A program made the translations under genes and the position numbers. The notes below the pieces were generated by a model. The model made no database searches, was not told the origin of the DNA, and saw only the letters and a list, made by a program, of their open reading frames with translations. This document shows, in pieces, positions 44,096 to 52,994 of a stretch of 64,000 nt of DNA; the stretch's first letter is position 1, and the number at the start of each line of letters is the position of its first letter. This stretch comes from Ornithinibacillus bavariensis (GTDB taxonomy: Bacteria > Bacillota > Bacilli > Bacillales > Amphibacillaceae). Location: contig NZ_JBNPWZ010000004.1 in assembly GCF_050433565.1 (NCBI RefSeq), forward strand, positions 186,001-250,000, in the 5' to 3' direction.

Positions 44096-44689
44096 CTAAT
44101 TTTTAATAATATGTCCACTAAGATTGGTAAGAAATTCTGACCATCTTCTTTGAAATTCAGGATCGGATTCATCGCTTCCGGTAAATATCTTAGCAATATC
44201 ACTGAAGATAATGGGATACGTTGTTAAAGCGGTGATTGCCAGTGCCAAAAGTTCTGGTTCGAGGTCAGGTGGCAAAACTCCTTTATCCTTTTGTTCTTTC
44301 CAGTACGCTACATAGGATTGAAGTGCAAGTTCCCCGCTTTTATTCCAAGAAGTTTGATCTGCTTGTGACTCAAGCGCCTGCCAAGCTGTAAACTTAATAA
44401 AGTCCGCTCTCTCCTTACTATTTACATTGTATCGATGCTCGGCAATATGTTGCGGATTATCTGGAACTCGGGTTGCCCATTCCGGACCACTTGTTGCCAA
44501 ATTTGCCAAAACGGCTTCATATAATTCCTTTTTACCCTTGTAGTAATGATAAATTAACTGTTTTTTCACACCCGCATTCTCTGCTATCGATTCGATACGT
44601 GCTCCCTTAAATCCCTTATTGAAAAACTCATTTCTCGCAGCTTCTAGAATATTCTTTTGTGTCCGTTCTGCATTACGTATTTTACCCAT
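44096..44689 (-). CDS. TetR-family transcriptional regulator
   Basis: A 197-residue repressor with an N-terminal TetR HTH (I-L-E-A-A-R-N-E-F-F-N-K-G-F-K-G-A-R-I-E-S-I-A, then K-K-Q-L-I-Y-H-Y-Y-K-G-K). The C-terminal ligand domain is helical. ATG 44689 follows GGAGGG; ATG 44704 would place the ribosome site inside the gene. It is divergent from a DoxX-type gene with palindromic sequence between, so it probably represses that gene and itself. Confidence 0.9.
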   Translation of the reverse strand: MGKIRNAERTQKNILEAARNEFFNKGFKGARIESIAENAGVKKQLIYHYYKGKKELYEAVLANLATSGPEWATRVPDNPQHIAEHRYNVNSKERADFIKFTAWQALESQADQTSWNKSGELALQSYVAYWKEQKDKGVLPPDLEPELLALAITALTTYPIIFSDIAKIFTGSDESDPEFQRRWSEFLTNLSGHIIKN

Positions 44690-44747
44690 CAAGATACCCT
44701 CCATGCAAAATCTAATAACACCAGCTTATCACTTACTGAAAAAAAGT

Positions 44748-44801
44748 CAAGTATAATTTAACTTTTGTAAAATTACACTTGACACATGTAAAATTATAAC
44801 T
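44748..44801 (+). promoter_or_regulatory. TetR/DoxX divergent promoter and operator
   Basis: CAAGTATAATTT (44748-44759) is the inverted match of AAAATTACACTTG (44769-44781), and TGTAAAATTA appears twice (44767 and 44787). TTGACA at 44780-44785 with TACCAT 17 bases on serves the DoxX gene; TTGACT on the other strand serves tetR. The palindrome overlaps both -35 boxes, the expected geometry for a repressor. Confidence 0.6.
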
Positions 44802-44854
44802 TACCATTTAGTCAGTAATAAAATATTGATACAAATAAAAGGGAGGAATTGCAC

Positions 44855-45223
44855 ATGATCATATTTTCAATTGTTCTTCAAAGTTTGCTGGTGTTATACT
44901 ATGTTTTTTCAGGCTTTTCAAAAGTAATAGGGGTTAAATACTGGGTTGGCATTTTCAATAATCTAAAGCTACCTGACTGGTTTCGTGTAGTCACAGGAAT
45001 GGTACAGTTAGTTGGAGCTGCTGTGCTTATTACAGGGTATTGGATTGAAGGAGTGATTGCATGGGGTGGTATTTGGCTCGGAATTACGATGCTGGTGGCA
45101 GTCCTTGCGCATATTAGAGTCAAAGATTCAATCGGCAATACGATGACGCCTGTTGTATTTCTTGCGTTAATCACTATTCTAACCATCATCAATGCAGACG
45201 ATATGATACATCCCTTTTTATAA
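44855..45223 (+). CDS. DoxX-family membrane protein
   Basis: A 122-residue protein with four hydrophobic segments, V-F-S-G-F-S-K in the first loop region and the family's compact four-helix layout. DoxX-like proteins act in quinone or oxidant-related membrane functions; this one's role is unknown. ATG 44855 follows GGGAGG. Regulated in all likelihood by the divergent TetR. Confidence 0.82.
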   Translation: MIIFSIVLQSLLVLYYVFSGFSKVIGVKYWVGIFNNLKLPDWFRVVTGMVQLVGAAVLITGYWIEGVIAWGGIWLGITMLVAVLAHIRVKDSIGNTMTPVVFLALITILTIINADDMIHPFL

Positions 45224-45896
45224 AGGATGCAACTGTCAGACAAAATATTGAATTAAAAACATAATGATGTTAAGCGAAACAGGTGCTTTTGATGTATAGG
45301 TTTCTTGAACAGGTTTGTTATTAAGATATAAAGGTGTATGTCGCATGGTTGTATAAAGTATTTCGGAACAATGATGATGCACATTTTTTATGCACTCATG
45401 GTCCGGTATGTAAAATTACTACAAGTCTATGTAAAAAAAATCTTATAAAATAAACTAAGATAAACACTACTGCATTTATCTATATCTGCGTTCACCACTC
45501 GAGCCATTTGGAGTGCTATTCGTTGCTACAACGTGTAACGATTTAGAAATCATTAGATAACACTTTCACAAGCATTTTAGAAGATAGGGATAAAAATACA
45601 TTCAAGAAATCCTGAATGAAAAGACGGGAAAAATAGTTGAGGTCATGGTTTATGGTGAGGGGGCATTGAAAGACGACACAAAATAAGCGTTTCTAGGAAA
45701 ATCAACAAAAATAATAGGACAGGGAGAGTAACCCCTCTGTCCTATTATTTTTGGCTGTCGGGTGCTCGAAAGAAAACGTGCTTAATAAGTGGTATGCCTC
45801 TATTTGACCATTTACTGACAATATGAATTTGATTCGATAGTTTGATATAATGTGAAATAATTCACCTTGTAGATTTTTATCAGGAGGTTAACTCAA
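45224..45896 (+). other. 673-base gap with remnants, no intact gene
   Basis: No complete gene is seen. An open tail at about 45599-45687 (I-Q-E-I-L-N-E-K-T-G-K-I-V-E-V) has a stop just upstream and no start, so it looks like the last 30 residues of a lost gene. The terminator at 45707 lies shortly behind it, which supports a former gene here. Confidence 0.4.
45707..45753 (+). terminator. Terminator without an intact upstream gene
   Basis: AAAATAATAGGACAG pairs with CTGTCCTATTATTTT; strong A/T-flanked stem that works in both directions. It lies about 140 bases before the response regulator. Confidence 0.8.
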
Positions 45897-46580
45897 ATGG
45901 AGATGAATATATTTGTCGTTGAAGATGACGACGCTTTGTTTGCCGCTTTGAAGACAGGTTTGGAATCCTGGTCATTTAAGGTTACAAGACCTGATAATTT
46001 TGATGAAGTCATGCGCTCGTTTACAGAACAACAGCCCCAGCTTGTAATCATGGATGTGGTTCTTCCTAAGTATGATGGTTTTTATTGGTGCCGGGAGATT
46101 CGGGCTGTATCTGAAGTTCCAATTATCTTTTTATCATCGCGAGATCATCCAATGGATATGGTGATGGCGATGAACATGGGAGCAGACGATTATGTTCAAA
46201 AGCCGTTTCATACGGAGGTTCTTTATAGTAAAATTCAGGCCATTCTTCGACGGACTTATGCTTATGGAAAAGACAAGCCAAATATTGTTGAATGGAATGG
46301 AGCTTTGATTGATATCAAACGAGGAGTAATCCGTAGGGAAGGTAAAGAAGTGGATCTGACAAAGAACGAATTTTTTATGCTGACACTCCTCGTTGAATCT
46401 AACAATAAAATTATTTCACGCCATGATTTGATGCGAAAGCTTTGGGAAGATGAACAGTTCGTAAATGACAATACACTTACTGCTAACATTACTCGATTGC
46501 GACAAAAGCTGGAGGAAATTGGATTGTCCGAGGCTATTGTTACCAAAAAAGGATTAGGTTATATGGCTATTTCTTTATAG
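45897..46580 (+). CDS. Response regulator, BceR/OmpR type
   Basis: A 227-residue OmpR-family regulator. The receiver domain has acidic D10-D12, phospho-acceptor Asp53 in I-M-D-V-V-L-P and Lys in Q-K-P-F near 103. The winged-helix DNA-binding domain covers about 130-225 (T-K-N-E-F-F-M-L-T-L-L, G-L-G-Y at the end). ATG 45897 follows AGGAGG. With the short-input histidine kinase and the ABC transporter downstream this is the Bce-like peptide-antibiotic sensing module. Confidence 0.92.
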   Translation: MEMNIFVVEDDDALFAALKTGLESWSFKVTRPDNFDEVMRSFTEQQPQLVIMDVVLPKYDGFYWCREIRAVSEVPIIFLSSRDHPMDMVMAMNMGADDYVQKPFHTEVLYSKIQAILRRTYAYGKDKPNIVEWNGALIDIKRGVIRREGKEVDLTKNEFFMLTLLVESNNKIISRHDLMRKLWEDEQFVNDNTLTANITRLRQKLEEIGLSEAIVTKKGLGYMAISL

Positions 46581-46590
46581 GAGGACTCCC

Positions 46591-47625
46591 ATGTTTATCC
46601 GATACATCGTACTAAGAAAGAGTTGGATTTTTCTTTTTGTAGCCTTGCTCGGTGTGACCAATATATTGATTATGCTTGATAAAGGAATCACGGTGGAGGC
46701 AAGTTCTATTCTATATTTAAATGCGTTATTTTTAATCACGTTTTGCTTATTTTTTTTATGGCGTTACAAGAAAGAAATGAAATTCACCACATCACTTGAT
46801 TTATTAAGTAAAGACCTCCCTTTAGATTGGATAGAAAACCTGCCCGAACCTGAGAACAGATTGGATGAAATCACTTACGAATTTTTACGTGCTGTGGATT
46901 TACAATACAAACGTCAGGTTTCTAAATTTAATGAGGCAAGACTGATTGAAGATGATTATATGGCTTCGTGGATCCATGAAGTAAAAACCCCGCTCACAGC
47001 AATGAAACTAGTCCTGGACGCCCGCCGCAGTGACTCTGCCATTCGTCAAATTGAAGTAGAATGGCTAAAAATTCACTTATTGCTTGACCGGCAATTGTAT
47101 ATGACACGATTGCCTACATTGGAATCAGATTATCGGCTAGAGGAAGCTTCCTTACAACGACTTGCTACAGAAGAAGTGCAAGATTTGGCTTCTTGGTGTT
47201 TGGAGAAAAATCTTGCGGTCAACATTGAAGGTACTAATGTGACAGTTGTTACGGATGTGAAATGGTGCCGCTTCATCCTCCGTCAACTGTTGACTAACGC
47301 AATTAAGTATAGTCCAGTGGGTGGGACTATTGTGATTAAGACAAATGTGAGTGAAAGAGGCAACGTAACATTGGATCTTCAGGATGAGGGACCTGGCATA
47401 CAGCCGCATGATCTGCCCCGTATTTTTGACAAGGGCTTTACGGGAGAAAATGGTCGAATACAAAACGCTGCAACTGGTCTTGGCTTATATCTTGCAAAAA
47501 CGGTTGCCGATAAGCTGGGAATTACATTAAAAGCAAAATCCAGCAAAAGTGGGGGAACGGTAATGCAAATAACCTTTTCTGACCCCAATACATTTGAAAC
47601 CATCCGAAGAAGCAATAACCTATAG
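46591..47625 (+). CDS. Intramembrane-sensing histidine kinase, BceS type
   Basis: A 344-residue kinase with only two membrane segments (about 8-28 and 37-57) and almost no extracellular loop, as in BceS-type kinases that sense through their ABC transporter. His129 in W-I-H-E-V-K-T-P is the phosphorylation site. The ATPase lobe has N-A-I-K-Y-S-P near 236, D-E-G-P-G near 266 and G-L-G-L-Y near 292. It starts 10 bases after the regulator gene behind AGGAGG. Confidence 0.92.
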   Translation: MFIRYIVLRKSWIFLFVALLGVTNILIMLDKGITVEASSILYLNALFLITFCLFFLWRYKKEMKFTTSLDLLSKDLPLDWIENLPEPENRLDEITYEFLRAVDLQYKRQVSKFNEARLIEDDYMASWIHEVKTPLTAMKLVLDARRSDSAIRQIEVEWLKIHLLLDRQLYMTRLPTLESDYRLEEASLQRLATEEVQDLASWCLEKNLAVNIEGTNVTVVTDVKWCRFILRQLLTNAIKYSPVGGTIVIKTNVSERGNVTLDLQDEGPGIQPHDLPRIFDKGFTGENGRIQNAATGLGLYLAKTVADKLGITLKAKSSKSGGTVMQITFSDPNTFETIRRSNNL

Positions 47626-47870
47626 TGTTCCATGAGCATTTGGTGAAATCCAAATAGTGAACAATATACTTTATTAGAACTAAAAGGAGGGCTAGAAATC
47701 ACTTCGGTTTTTCAATTTTAATGCATGCTAATCGATTTATGCCCTGGATTCCTCTACTTTTTTGACCGTAATTAAATGAAATTAAGCTCTAAGGTAAGCA
47801 GTAATTTCCAAAAACTCTGTGAGAAACGATACAGTTCCTCACAACATTTATAATGAAACGAACATATGCA

Positions 47871-47901
47871 ACAGTCAGGACTTTCTCCTGTCTGTTTTTT
47901 G
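47871..47901 (+). terminator. Terminator upstream of the ABC transporter promoter
   Basis: ACAGTCAGGA (47871-47880) pairs with TCCTGTCTGT (47886-47895) with one mismatch, followed by TTTTTT. It insulates the transporter genes from the kinase operon. Confidence 0.7.
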
Positions 47902-47924
47902 TTGCCTATTGATTACGACTAACA

Positions 47925-47959
47925 TGACAAAATTGTCATTTAAAGTGGCAATTTTATCA
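47925..47959 (+). promoter_or_regulatory. Candidate BceR-type operator with tandem sites
   Basis: TGACAAAATTGTCA (47925-47938) is a perfect palindrome of the TNACA-N4-TGTNA form used by BceR-like regulators. TGGCAATTTTATCA (47946-47959) is an imperfect second copy, giving the main/secondary-site layout. A -10 candidate, TAAAAT, is at 47993-47998. Confidence 0.65.
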
Positions 47960-48025
47960 TATGAAACTTACGACAAGAGGTATGAACTAGCGTAAAATGG
48001 GGTTATTGATGAACAAGGAGGTTTA

Positions 48026-48814
48026 ATGATGAACGATTTAAATGTCAATGAAACAGTGTTGCTTGCACGGAATGTTCACAAAACATATGGCTCCAGAAGC
48101 AGTTCGCAACATGTGCTAAAGGGAATAGATTTGCATGTAACTCGTAAAGAATTCGTTGGGATTATGGGACCTTCTGGTTCGGGAAAGACGACTTTGCTTA
48201 ATGTATTGGCTACTATCGACCGATGTACGGACGGTGCCATTTTAGTTGAAAATGTGGACATCTCTTCTTTGAAAGATTCCGCACTTTCTGCATTTCGTAG
48301 AAAGAATTTGGGCTTTATCTTTCAGGATTACAATCTTCTAGATACATTGACAATCAAGGAGAACATTCTTTTACCGATATCCCTTCATAAAATGAGCAAG
48401 CATCAAGCAGAAAAAGAGTTTACTGAGATTGCGGAAGTATTGGGTATTAAAGAATTAGCAGATAAATATCCACATGAAGTCTCTGGGGGACAAAAACAGC
48501 GGACTGCGGCAGGAAGGGCATTGATCCATTTACCTTCCATTGTATTTGCTGATGAGCCTACTGGAGCACTAGATTCTAAATCGGCTTCATCGTTGTTGGA
48601 TACGATGGAGAAAATTAATCAACAGCGAAATGTCACAATTATCATGGTGACACATGACCCGGTCGCATCCAGCTACTGTAACCGTGTCGTGTTTTTGAAA
48701 GATGGAAGGCTTTATTCCGAACTCTACCGCGGTGATAAGTCAAGACATGCCTTTTTTAAGGAAATCTTAGATGTGCAGGCGGTATTGGGAGGGGATAATG
48801 TTGACAGTCGTTGA
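48026..48814 (+). CDS. ABC transporter ATPase, BceA type
   Basis: A 262-residue MacB/LolD-like ATPase: Walker A G-P-S-G-S-G-K-T near 48-55, signature V-S-G-G-Q near 152, Walker B F-A-D-E-P near 173-177 and H-loop V-T-H-D near 207-210. It forms the transporter that removes cell-wall-targeting peptides from their lipid targets together with the next gene. ATG 48026 (second of two; the first lies 3 bases on) follows AAGGAGG. The next gene overlaps its end. Confidence 0.93.
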   Translation: MMNDLNVNETVLLARNVHKTYGSRSSSQHVLKGIDLHVTRKEFVGIMGPSGSGKTTLLNVLATIDRCTDGAILVENVDISSLKDSALSAFRRKNLGFIFQDYNLLDTLTIKENILLPISLHKMSKHQAEKEFTEIAEVLGIKELADKYPHEVSGGQKQRTAAGRALIHLPSIVFADEPTGALDSKSASSLLDTMEKINQQRNVTIIMVTHDPVASSYCNRVVFLKDGRLYSELYRGDKSRHAFFKEILDVQAVLGGDNVDSR

Positions 48815-50723
48815 TTTAGCTTTTCGTAGCATGCGTAAAAATATAAAACATTATTACTTATATTTTTTTGCTCTCATTTTTAGTACAAGCTTGTATTATA
48901 TATTTTCATCACTTCAGCACGATCATGCAGTTCAGGAAATGGCAAGTGAGAGCGTGGATTTCTTCACCGCTTTTCAAGTGGCAGGTATTTTGCTTATTGT
49001 CATTGTCAGTATTTTTACGGTTTATGCTAATCGTATTTTTCTGAAGCGAAGAAGCCGTGAAATTGGGCTGTATCAGCTTATTGGTCTTTCTAAAGGTTGG
49101 GTTGCTCGATATCTGATTATCGAGAATACATTGCTAGGCTTGGGTGCCCTATTGATTGGAATTGTTTGTGGGGCTTTATTATCTAGACTGTTTCTTCTAA
49201 TTTTAATGAAATTGCTTGGATTGGAGGGTGTCTTGGGAATAAGTATCAATGCGAAGGCCATTTTCATGACGGTGCTAGTATTTCTAATTATTATTGTTTT
49301 TACTTCTATACAAGTACTGTTGTCCATTTATCGAACAACGCTACTTGACTTGTTTCAAGCAGACAAGCAACAGGAGCATCCCAATAAACCTCGGCCTTTT
49401 TTAGCTACTGTCATGGCATTGCTTGGTATAAGCCTTATTGGATTCGGCTATCAATTATCAGGGCACATGTTGAATGACCAGTTATTCTTAAATATGCTGT
49501 TGGTTCTTTCAACGACAATAGCAGGTACTTACTTGGTCTTTCGAGTTACAATTAGCTGGGGCATTTATTGGTTCCGTAAACGAAAAAATGGTCTGCTTGG
49601 TCTGTACAACAGTCTGTCGCTTGCACCGCTAATGCACCGTATGCGGTCAAACGCCAGCTCACTTACCTTAATTACGGTGCTATCAGCAATGGCAATAACG
49701 CTAGTTTCCATTGCTTATTCACTGTACTATACAGTGGAACAAGACACACGTCTCCAAATGCCATATGATTTTTTAATTGAGAATAGGGAGCAGGAAGCGG
49801 AGGCTTTCCGATTGGAACTCGAACAGGAAGGAATTGATTTCCAACATGGACAGGTGGAAGCTTTACGAATAAAAGGCAGTATACATGGCTCTCAGACTGA
49901 AAATGATGGGGTAACCCGTGATTTGTTATGGCTTCCAGCGGAGCAGCTTATTCAAACAGGCAAAGTTTTAAAAGTGCCGTCTAACGGAGAAGTTATCTTT
50001 TACAATGCAAGAGCGAATATTGAAGCCTTTATGGATGTGAACACGGAAAGTTCTAATCAAGATATGTGGTTGGAGCTTCAGGGAAAACCGGATATTTACC
50101 CGATAAGTAGCATGATTTTGGAAAATATTATTAATTACAATGTTTATGGATTACAGCTCTTGGCTTCGGAAACTACGATAGATGAGATTAGAGAGCAAAC
50201 AGAGTACTTTGAAGAAATCCGTTTTGACACCTTTTTGATTCCTAATAAACAGGAACGTGAGCAGGCTTCGTCTATTTACGAAAAGTATGTACCAAAAGAC
50301 AGCTTCATGCCTGATTTTTATTCGGAATATCAAAACTCGCTTCAAAAGTTCGGTCTACTTATTTTTATATCAGCTTTTCTCGGTCTTGCCTTTCTCATTG
50401 CAACTGGCAGCATCTTATACTTCAAGCAAATGACAGAAGCGGAGCAAGAGAAACAAAGCTTCAAGACTCTTCGACAGCTCGGATTTGATGTAAACATGAT
50501 TATGAAAGGTATTGCTCGTAAGCAAGCATTTGTTTTCTTTATCCCGCTGTTGATTGGATTACTGCATTCGTGGTTTGCTGTTAAGGCCGCTTCTATCCTA
50601 GTAATTTCTAGTATCACCGTACCGACAATAACCGCAATGGGAATGTACGCCTTGATTTATTTTATATTTGCTGTATTAACACTTCGTTACTACCGGAAGA
50701 TAGTTAAAAGCCAGATGCTATAG
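48798..50723 (+). CDS. ABC transporter permease, BceB type
   Basis: A 641-residue permease with about ten hydrophobic segments, an N-terminal R-S-M-R-K-N-I-K-H-Y-Y-L-Y start typical of BceB-like proteins, two FtsX-type transmembrane groups and a large extracellular domain (about 310-510) between segments 7 and 8 that senses the peptide. ATG 48798 follows GGGAGGGG and overlaps the ATPase stop. In this family the permease talks to the kinase. Confidence 0.92.
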   Translation: MLTVVDLAFRSMRKNIKHYYLYFFALIFSTSLYYIFSSLQHDHAVQEMASESVDFFTAFQVAGILLIVIVSIFTVYANRIFLKRRSREIGLYQLIGLSKGWVARYLIIENTLLGLGALLIGIVCGALLSRLFLLILMKLLGLEGVLGISINAKAIFMTVLVFLIIIVFTSIQVLLSIYRTTLLDLFQADKQQEHPNKPRPFLATVMALLGISLIGFGYQLSGHMLNDQLFLNMLLVLSTTIAGTYLVFRVTISWGIYWFRKRKNGLLGLYNSLSLAPLMHRMRSNASSLTLITVLSAMAITLVSIAYSLYYTVEQDTRLQMPYDFLIENREQEAEAFRLELEQEGIDFQHGQVEALRIKGSIHGSQTENDGVTRDLLWLPAEQLIQTGKVLKVPSNGEVIFYNARANIEAFMDVNTESSNQDMWLELQGKPDIYPISSMILENIINYNVYGLQLLASETTIDEIREQTEYFEEIRFDTFLIPNKQEREQASSIYEKYVPKDSFMPDFYSEYQNSLQKFGLLIFISAFLGLAFLIATGSILYFKQMTEAEQEKQSFKTLRQLGFDVNMIMKGIARKQAFVFFIPLLIGLLHSWFAVKAASILVISSITVPTITAMGMYALIYFIFAVLTLRYYRKIVKSQML

Positions 50724-50744
50724 TCAAAAAGGAGAGGATGCTTT

Positions 50745-51074
50745 ATGAAAAAGGTACTATTAAGGGCTATTGTAGTCATCATTATTTTAACAGGAGTGTA
50801 TTTCGTGTTTAAAGAGGATCTTGATCGCTTTAACCCTCTTTATGAGAAAGAATATGTTTACGTCGAAGTAAATGAACCTTCTAAACCGGATAACGGTCGG
50901 TTTAAATACAATTTGACAGGGTATACCGAGGATGGTCAAAAGAGAAAGGTAATGTTTACTTCCAGTACAGATTTGGAACAAGGTATTTATTTGAAGGTGC
51001 TGGCCAAAGGAAAGTATACGGAGAGCTGGGAATTTATAAATGAGGAAGATCTTCCGGTTGATGCAAAATGGTAA
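50745..51074 (+). CDS. yxeA: YxeA-family (DUF1093) secreted protein
   Basis: A 109-residue protein with a hydrophobic N-terminus (about 7-20) and a small domain containing Y-E-K-E-Y-V-Y-V-E-V, R-F-K-Y-N-L-T-G-Y and Y-L-K-V-L-A-K-G-K-Y, characteristic of YxeA. Such genes commonly end Bce-type operons in Bacillus. ATG 50745 follows AAGGAGAGG, 21 bases after the permease. Function unknown; likely exported. Confidence 0.88.
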   Translation: MKKVLLRAIVVIIILTGVYFVFKEDLDRFNPLYEKEYVYVEVNEPSKPDNGRFKYNLTGYTEDGQKRKVMFTSSTDLEQGIYLKVLAKGKYTESWEFINEEDLPVDAKW

Positions 51075-51080
51075 GTAAAT

Positions 51081-51164
51081 ACAGTCACAAAGGCTTACTT
51101 CGTCCTTAGTAATCGAAGTAGTGAGCCTTTCTGTATAAAGAAACCCTTATTTTTAGGGTTTCTT
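51081..51164 (+). terminator. Two terminators in series after yxeA
   Basis: ACAG-N5-AAGGCTTACTTCG pairs with CGAAGTA-GT-GAGCCTT-T-CTGT (51081-51134); AAACCCT/AGGGTTT (51141-51161) with TCTT follows. Confidence 0.65.
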
Positions 51165-51410
51165 CGATTCTATGAAGTTTATAATAGGTTTCATAAAGGA
51201 TGGAGTGTTTCGTTTTATAAGAAAATATAATATTTTAGTTTTATATAACTTTTATTGTATGATTGTCTCATGCCCAAATAGGCTTGAGATTTTTTAATGT
51301 TTTAACCTCTGGAAAAATAAGGGGATTATTCAAAGGGGTTATAGACAAATCTCCTATTCTGAACGCTTTTAACCCTTCATTATGATAAATCTACAAAAAA
51401 ATAAATATCT
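51165..51410. other. AT-rich intergenic region without a gene
   Basis: About 250 bases; ATAGGCTTGAGATTTTTT near 51280 resembles half a terminator. No coding frame is seen. Confidence 0.35.
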
Positions 51411-51464
51411 AAAACTTTTCTTAACACCCCGTACGTCTATACTATGAAACTCCGTTAGCTAACG
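51411..51464 (+). promoter_or_regulatory. ECF-type promoter candidate and palindrome before sigV-like gene
   Basis: AAAACTTTT (51411-51419) and CGTC (51434-51437) resemble a SigV-type promoter, although the gap of 18 after AAC is longer than the usual 15-16. CGTTAGCTAACG (51453-51464) is a perfect 12-base palindrome just before the ribosome site. Confidence 0.4.
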
Positions 51465-51487
51465 AGAAAAACAAGGAGATGTGTCAT

Positions 51488-52006
51488 GTGTTTAATAGGC
51501 AGCCTAAACAAGAAAAAATCATTGCTGAGTATGTAATGCAAAACAAAGAAAGCTTTTATCGGCTTGCATACAGCTATGTTCAGAACCGTGATGATGCACT
51601 TGATATTGTACAAGATTCAATTCAGAAAGCAATTACAGCTGGTACTTTAAAGGATATTCAGGCTGTTAAAAGTTGGTTCTATCGAATTGTTGTCAATACT
51701 TCATTAGATTTTCTTCGTCGCAGAAAGAAAGTCACGGTTCTTGATGATACTACGATTCAATTACATTCCCCTAGTCATGAAGATCATTATCATGATATGG
51801 ATTTAGAACAGGCGCTAAATAGCTTGCCGATTCAATATCGAAGTGTTGTTGTCCTTCGATACTTTGAAGATTTAAAGATTGAAGATGTAGCGGAAATATT
51901 AGAATTAAATATTAATACCGCTAAAACTCGATTATATAAAGCCTTAAAAATTCTAAGGGATCAGATGAATGACCTACACTTAGAGGAGGTAAGACATAAT
52001 GGATAA
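51488..52006 (+). CDS. sigV: ECF sigma factor, SigV-like
   Basis: A 172-residue ECF factor. Region 2 contains N-R-D-D-A-L-D-I-V-Q-D-S and W-F-Y-R-I-V-V-N-T, and region 4 contains Y-R-S-V-V-V-L-R-Y-F-E-D-L and A-K-T-R-L-Y-K-A. GTG 51488 is chosen: AAGGAG ends 9 bases before it, whereas ATG 51479 directly abuts that site. The SigV name rests mainly on the following RsiV-like anti-sigma; in Bacillus this pair answers lysozyme. Confidence 0.82.
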   Translation: MFNRQPKQEKIIAEYVMQNKESFYRLAYSYVQNRDDALDIVQDSIQKAITAGTLKDIQAVKSWFYRIVVNTSLDFLRRRKKVTVLDDTTIQLHSPSHEDHYHDMDLEQALNSLPIQYRSVVVLRYFEDLKIEDVAEILELNINTAKTRLYKALKILRDQMNDLHLEEVRHNG

Positions 52007-52874
52007 TAATAAAATGAAACAATTAAAAGAGAAATATGAAGATATTCCAATTCCTACAGAACTTGATGAAGTTGTTAAAAAAGCATTACAGAAAAGGAAA
52101 TCTAAGAACTCTGGATTTAAATGGGTTGCTGGAGTTGCCGCTGCAGCGGTCATTTTTACATCAAGTATCAATATAAGTCCTGCATTTGCTAAATCGTTGG
52201 AGAGTATACCGGTAGTAGGTAGTATTGTTGATGTCCTTACATTTACAGAATTTACTGTTGACGAAGGAAATTATCAGGCTGATATAAAGGTTCCTGCAAT
52301 TGATAAGCTGGAAAATAAGGAATTAGAGCAAACATTGAATGAAAAGTATTTGATGGAAAGTCAGGAACTATACACAAAATTCATGGATGAAATGAAAGGA
52401 CAAAAAGCGTTTGGAGTGGATGGACATTTACGTGTTGATAGTGGATTCGTGGTTAAGACTGATACGGACCAACTACTCACTGTAGGTCGCTATGTTCAAG
52501 AAACAGCAGCATCATCCAAAACAACTATCAAGTACGATACAATTGATAAAGAAAATCAATTGTTAGTAACACTTCCAAGCCTCTTCAAGGATGATTCTTA
52601 TATTGCTGTCATTAGTGAAAATATCATAAAACAGATGATGCAACAAATGAAGGAAGATGAGGCTAACACTTACTTCATTGCATCAGAGGAAGAATTTGGA
52701 GAAGGATTTACTAAAATTAATAAAGAGCAAAACTTCTATATTAATGCAGAACATAAATTGGTTGTTTCCTTTAATGATTATGAAGTGGCACCAGGTTATA
52801 TGGGAACTGTGGAGTTTGTTATTCCAACAGATGAAATAAAAGATATACTAGTTAGTCATGCTTATATAAAGTAA
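51999..52874 (+). CDS. rsiV: Anti-sigma factor, RsiV-like
   Basis: A 291-residue membrane anti-sigma: cytoplasmic sigma-binding part 1-40, one membrane segment about 42-60 and an extracellular part with DUF4163/DUF3298 character (about 75-291; G-V-D-G-H-L, T-L-P-S-L-F-K-D-D-S, F-Y-I-N-A-E-H-K-L-V-V-S-F, V-P-T-D-E-like end). RsiV of this build binds lysozyme and is cut by signal peptidase and RasP; A-F-A-K after the membrane segment is a possible signal-peptidase site. It overlaps the sigma gene by 8 bases. Confidence 0.88.
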   Translation: MDNNKMKQLKEKYEDIPIPTELDEVVKKALQKRKSKNSGFKWVAGVAAAAVIFTSSINISPAFAKSLESIPVVGSIVDVLTFTEFTVDEGNYQADIKVPAIDKLENKELEQTLNEKYLMESQELYTKFMDEMKGQKAFGVDGHLRVDSGFVVKTDTDQLLTVGRYVQETAASSKTTIKYDTIDKENQLLVTLPSLFKDDSYIAVISENIIKQMMQQMKEDEANTYFIASEEEFGEGFTKINKEQNFYINAEHKLVVSFNDYEVAPGYMGTVEFVIPTDEIKDILVSHAYIK

Positions 52875-52875
52875 A

Positions 52876-52912
52876 TGGTAACTGGGGACAGGTTTCTTGT
52901 TCTAGTTCCTAA
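52876..52912 (+). repeat. GGGGACAGG-type dispersed repeat fragment
   Basis: The run from GTAACTGGGGACAGG through TTTCTTGTTCTAGTT looks like half of a REP-type element that I recall from Bacillaceae intergenic regions. No second copy is in this window, so it is only a suggestion. Confidence 0.3.
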
Positions 52913-52936
52913 CTTACACATTTTAACAAACCAAAG

Positions 52937-52972
52937 AAAAATGCCCGATTAAATTGCGAATCGGGCATTTTC
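52937..52972 (+). terminator. Bidirectional terminator
   Basis: AAAATGCCCGATT pairs with AATCGGGCATTTT, followed by CTTA. It lies between the converging rsiV and Phd-Uma2 genes. Confidence 0.85.
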
Positions 52973-52994
52973 TTATATGGTTCATAAAGTTTCA

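Larger units (their letters stand above)
47626..48025 (+). other. Intergenic region between BceRS-like and BceAB-like genes
   Basis: About 400 bases. It contains a terminator (47871) and the operator and promoter of the transporter. AAGGAGGG at about 47684 is not followed by a usable start, a possible trace of a deleted small gene. Confidence 0.4.

Noticed and set aside
45520..45700. Possible CRISPR or tandem repeat array in the 45-kb gap
   Set aside because: No repeat unit recurs at regular spacing; only the single terminator palindrome is present.
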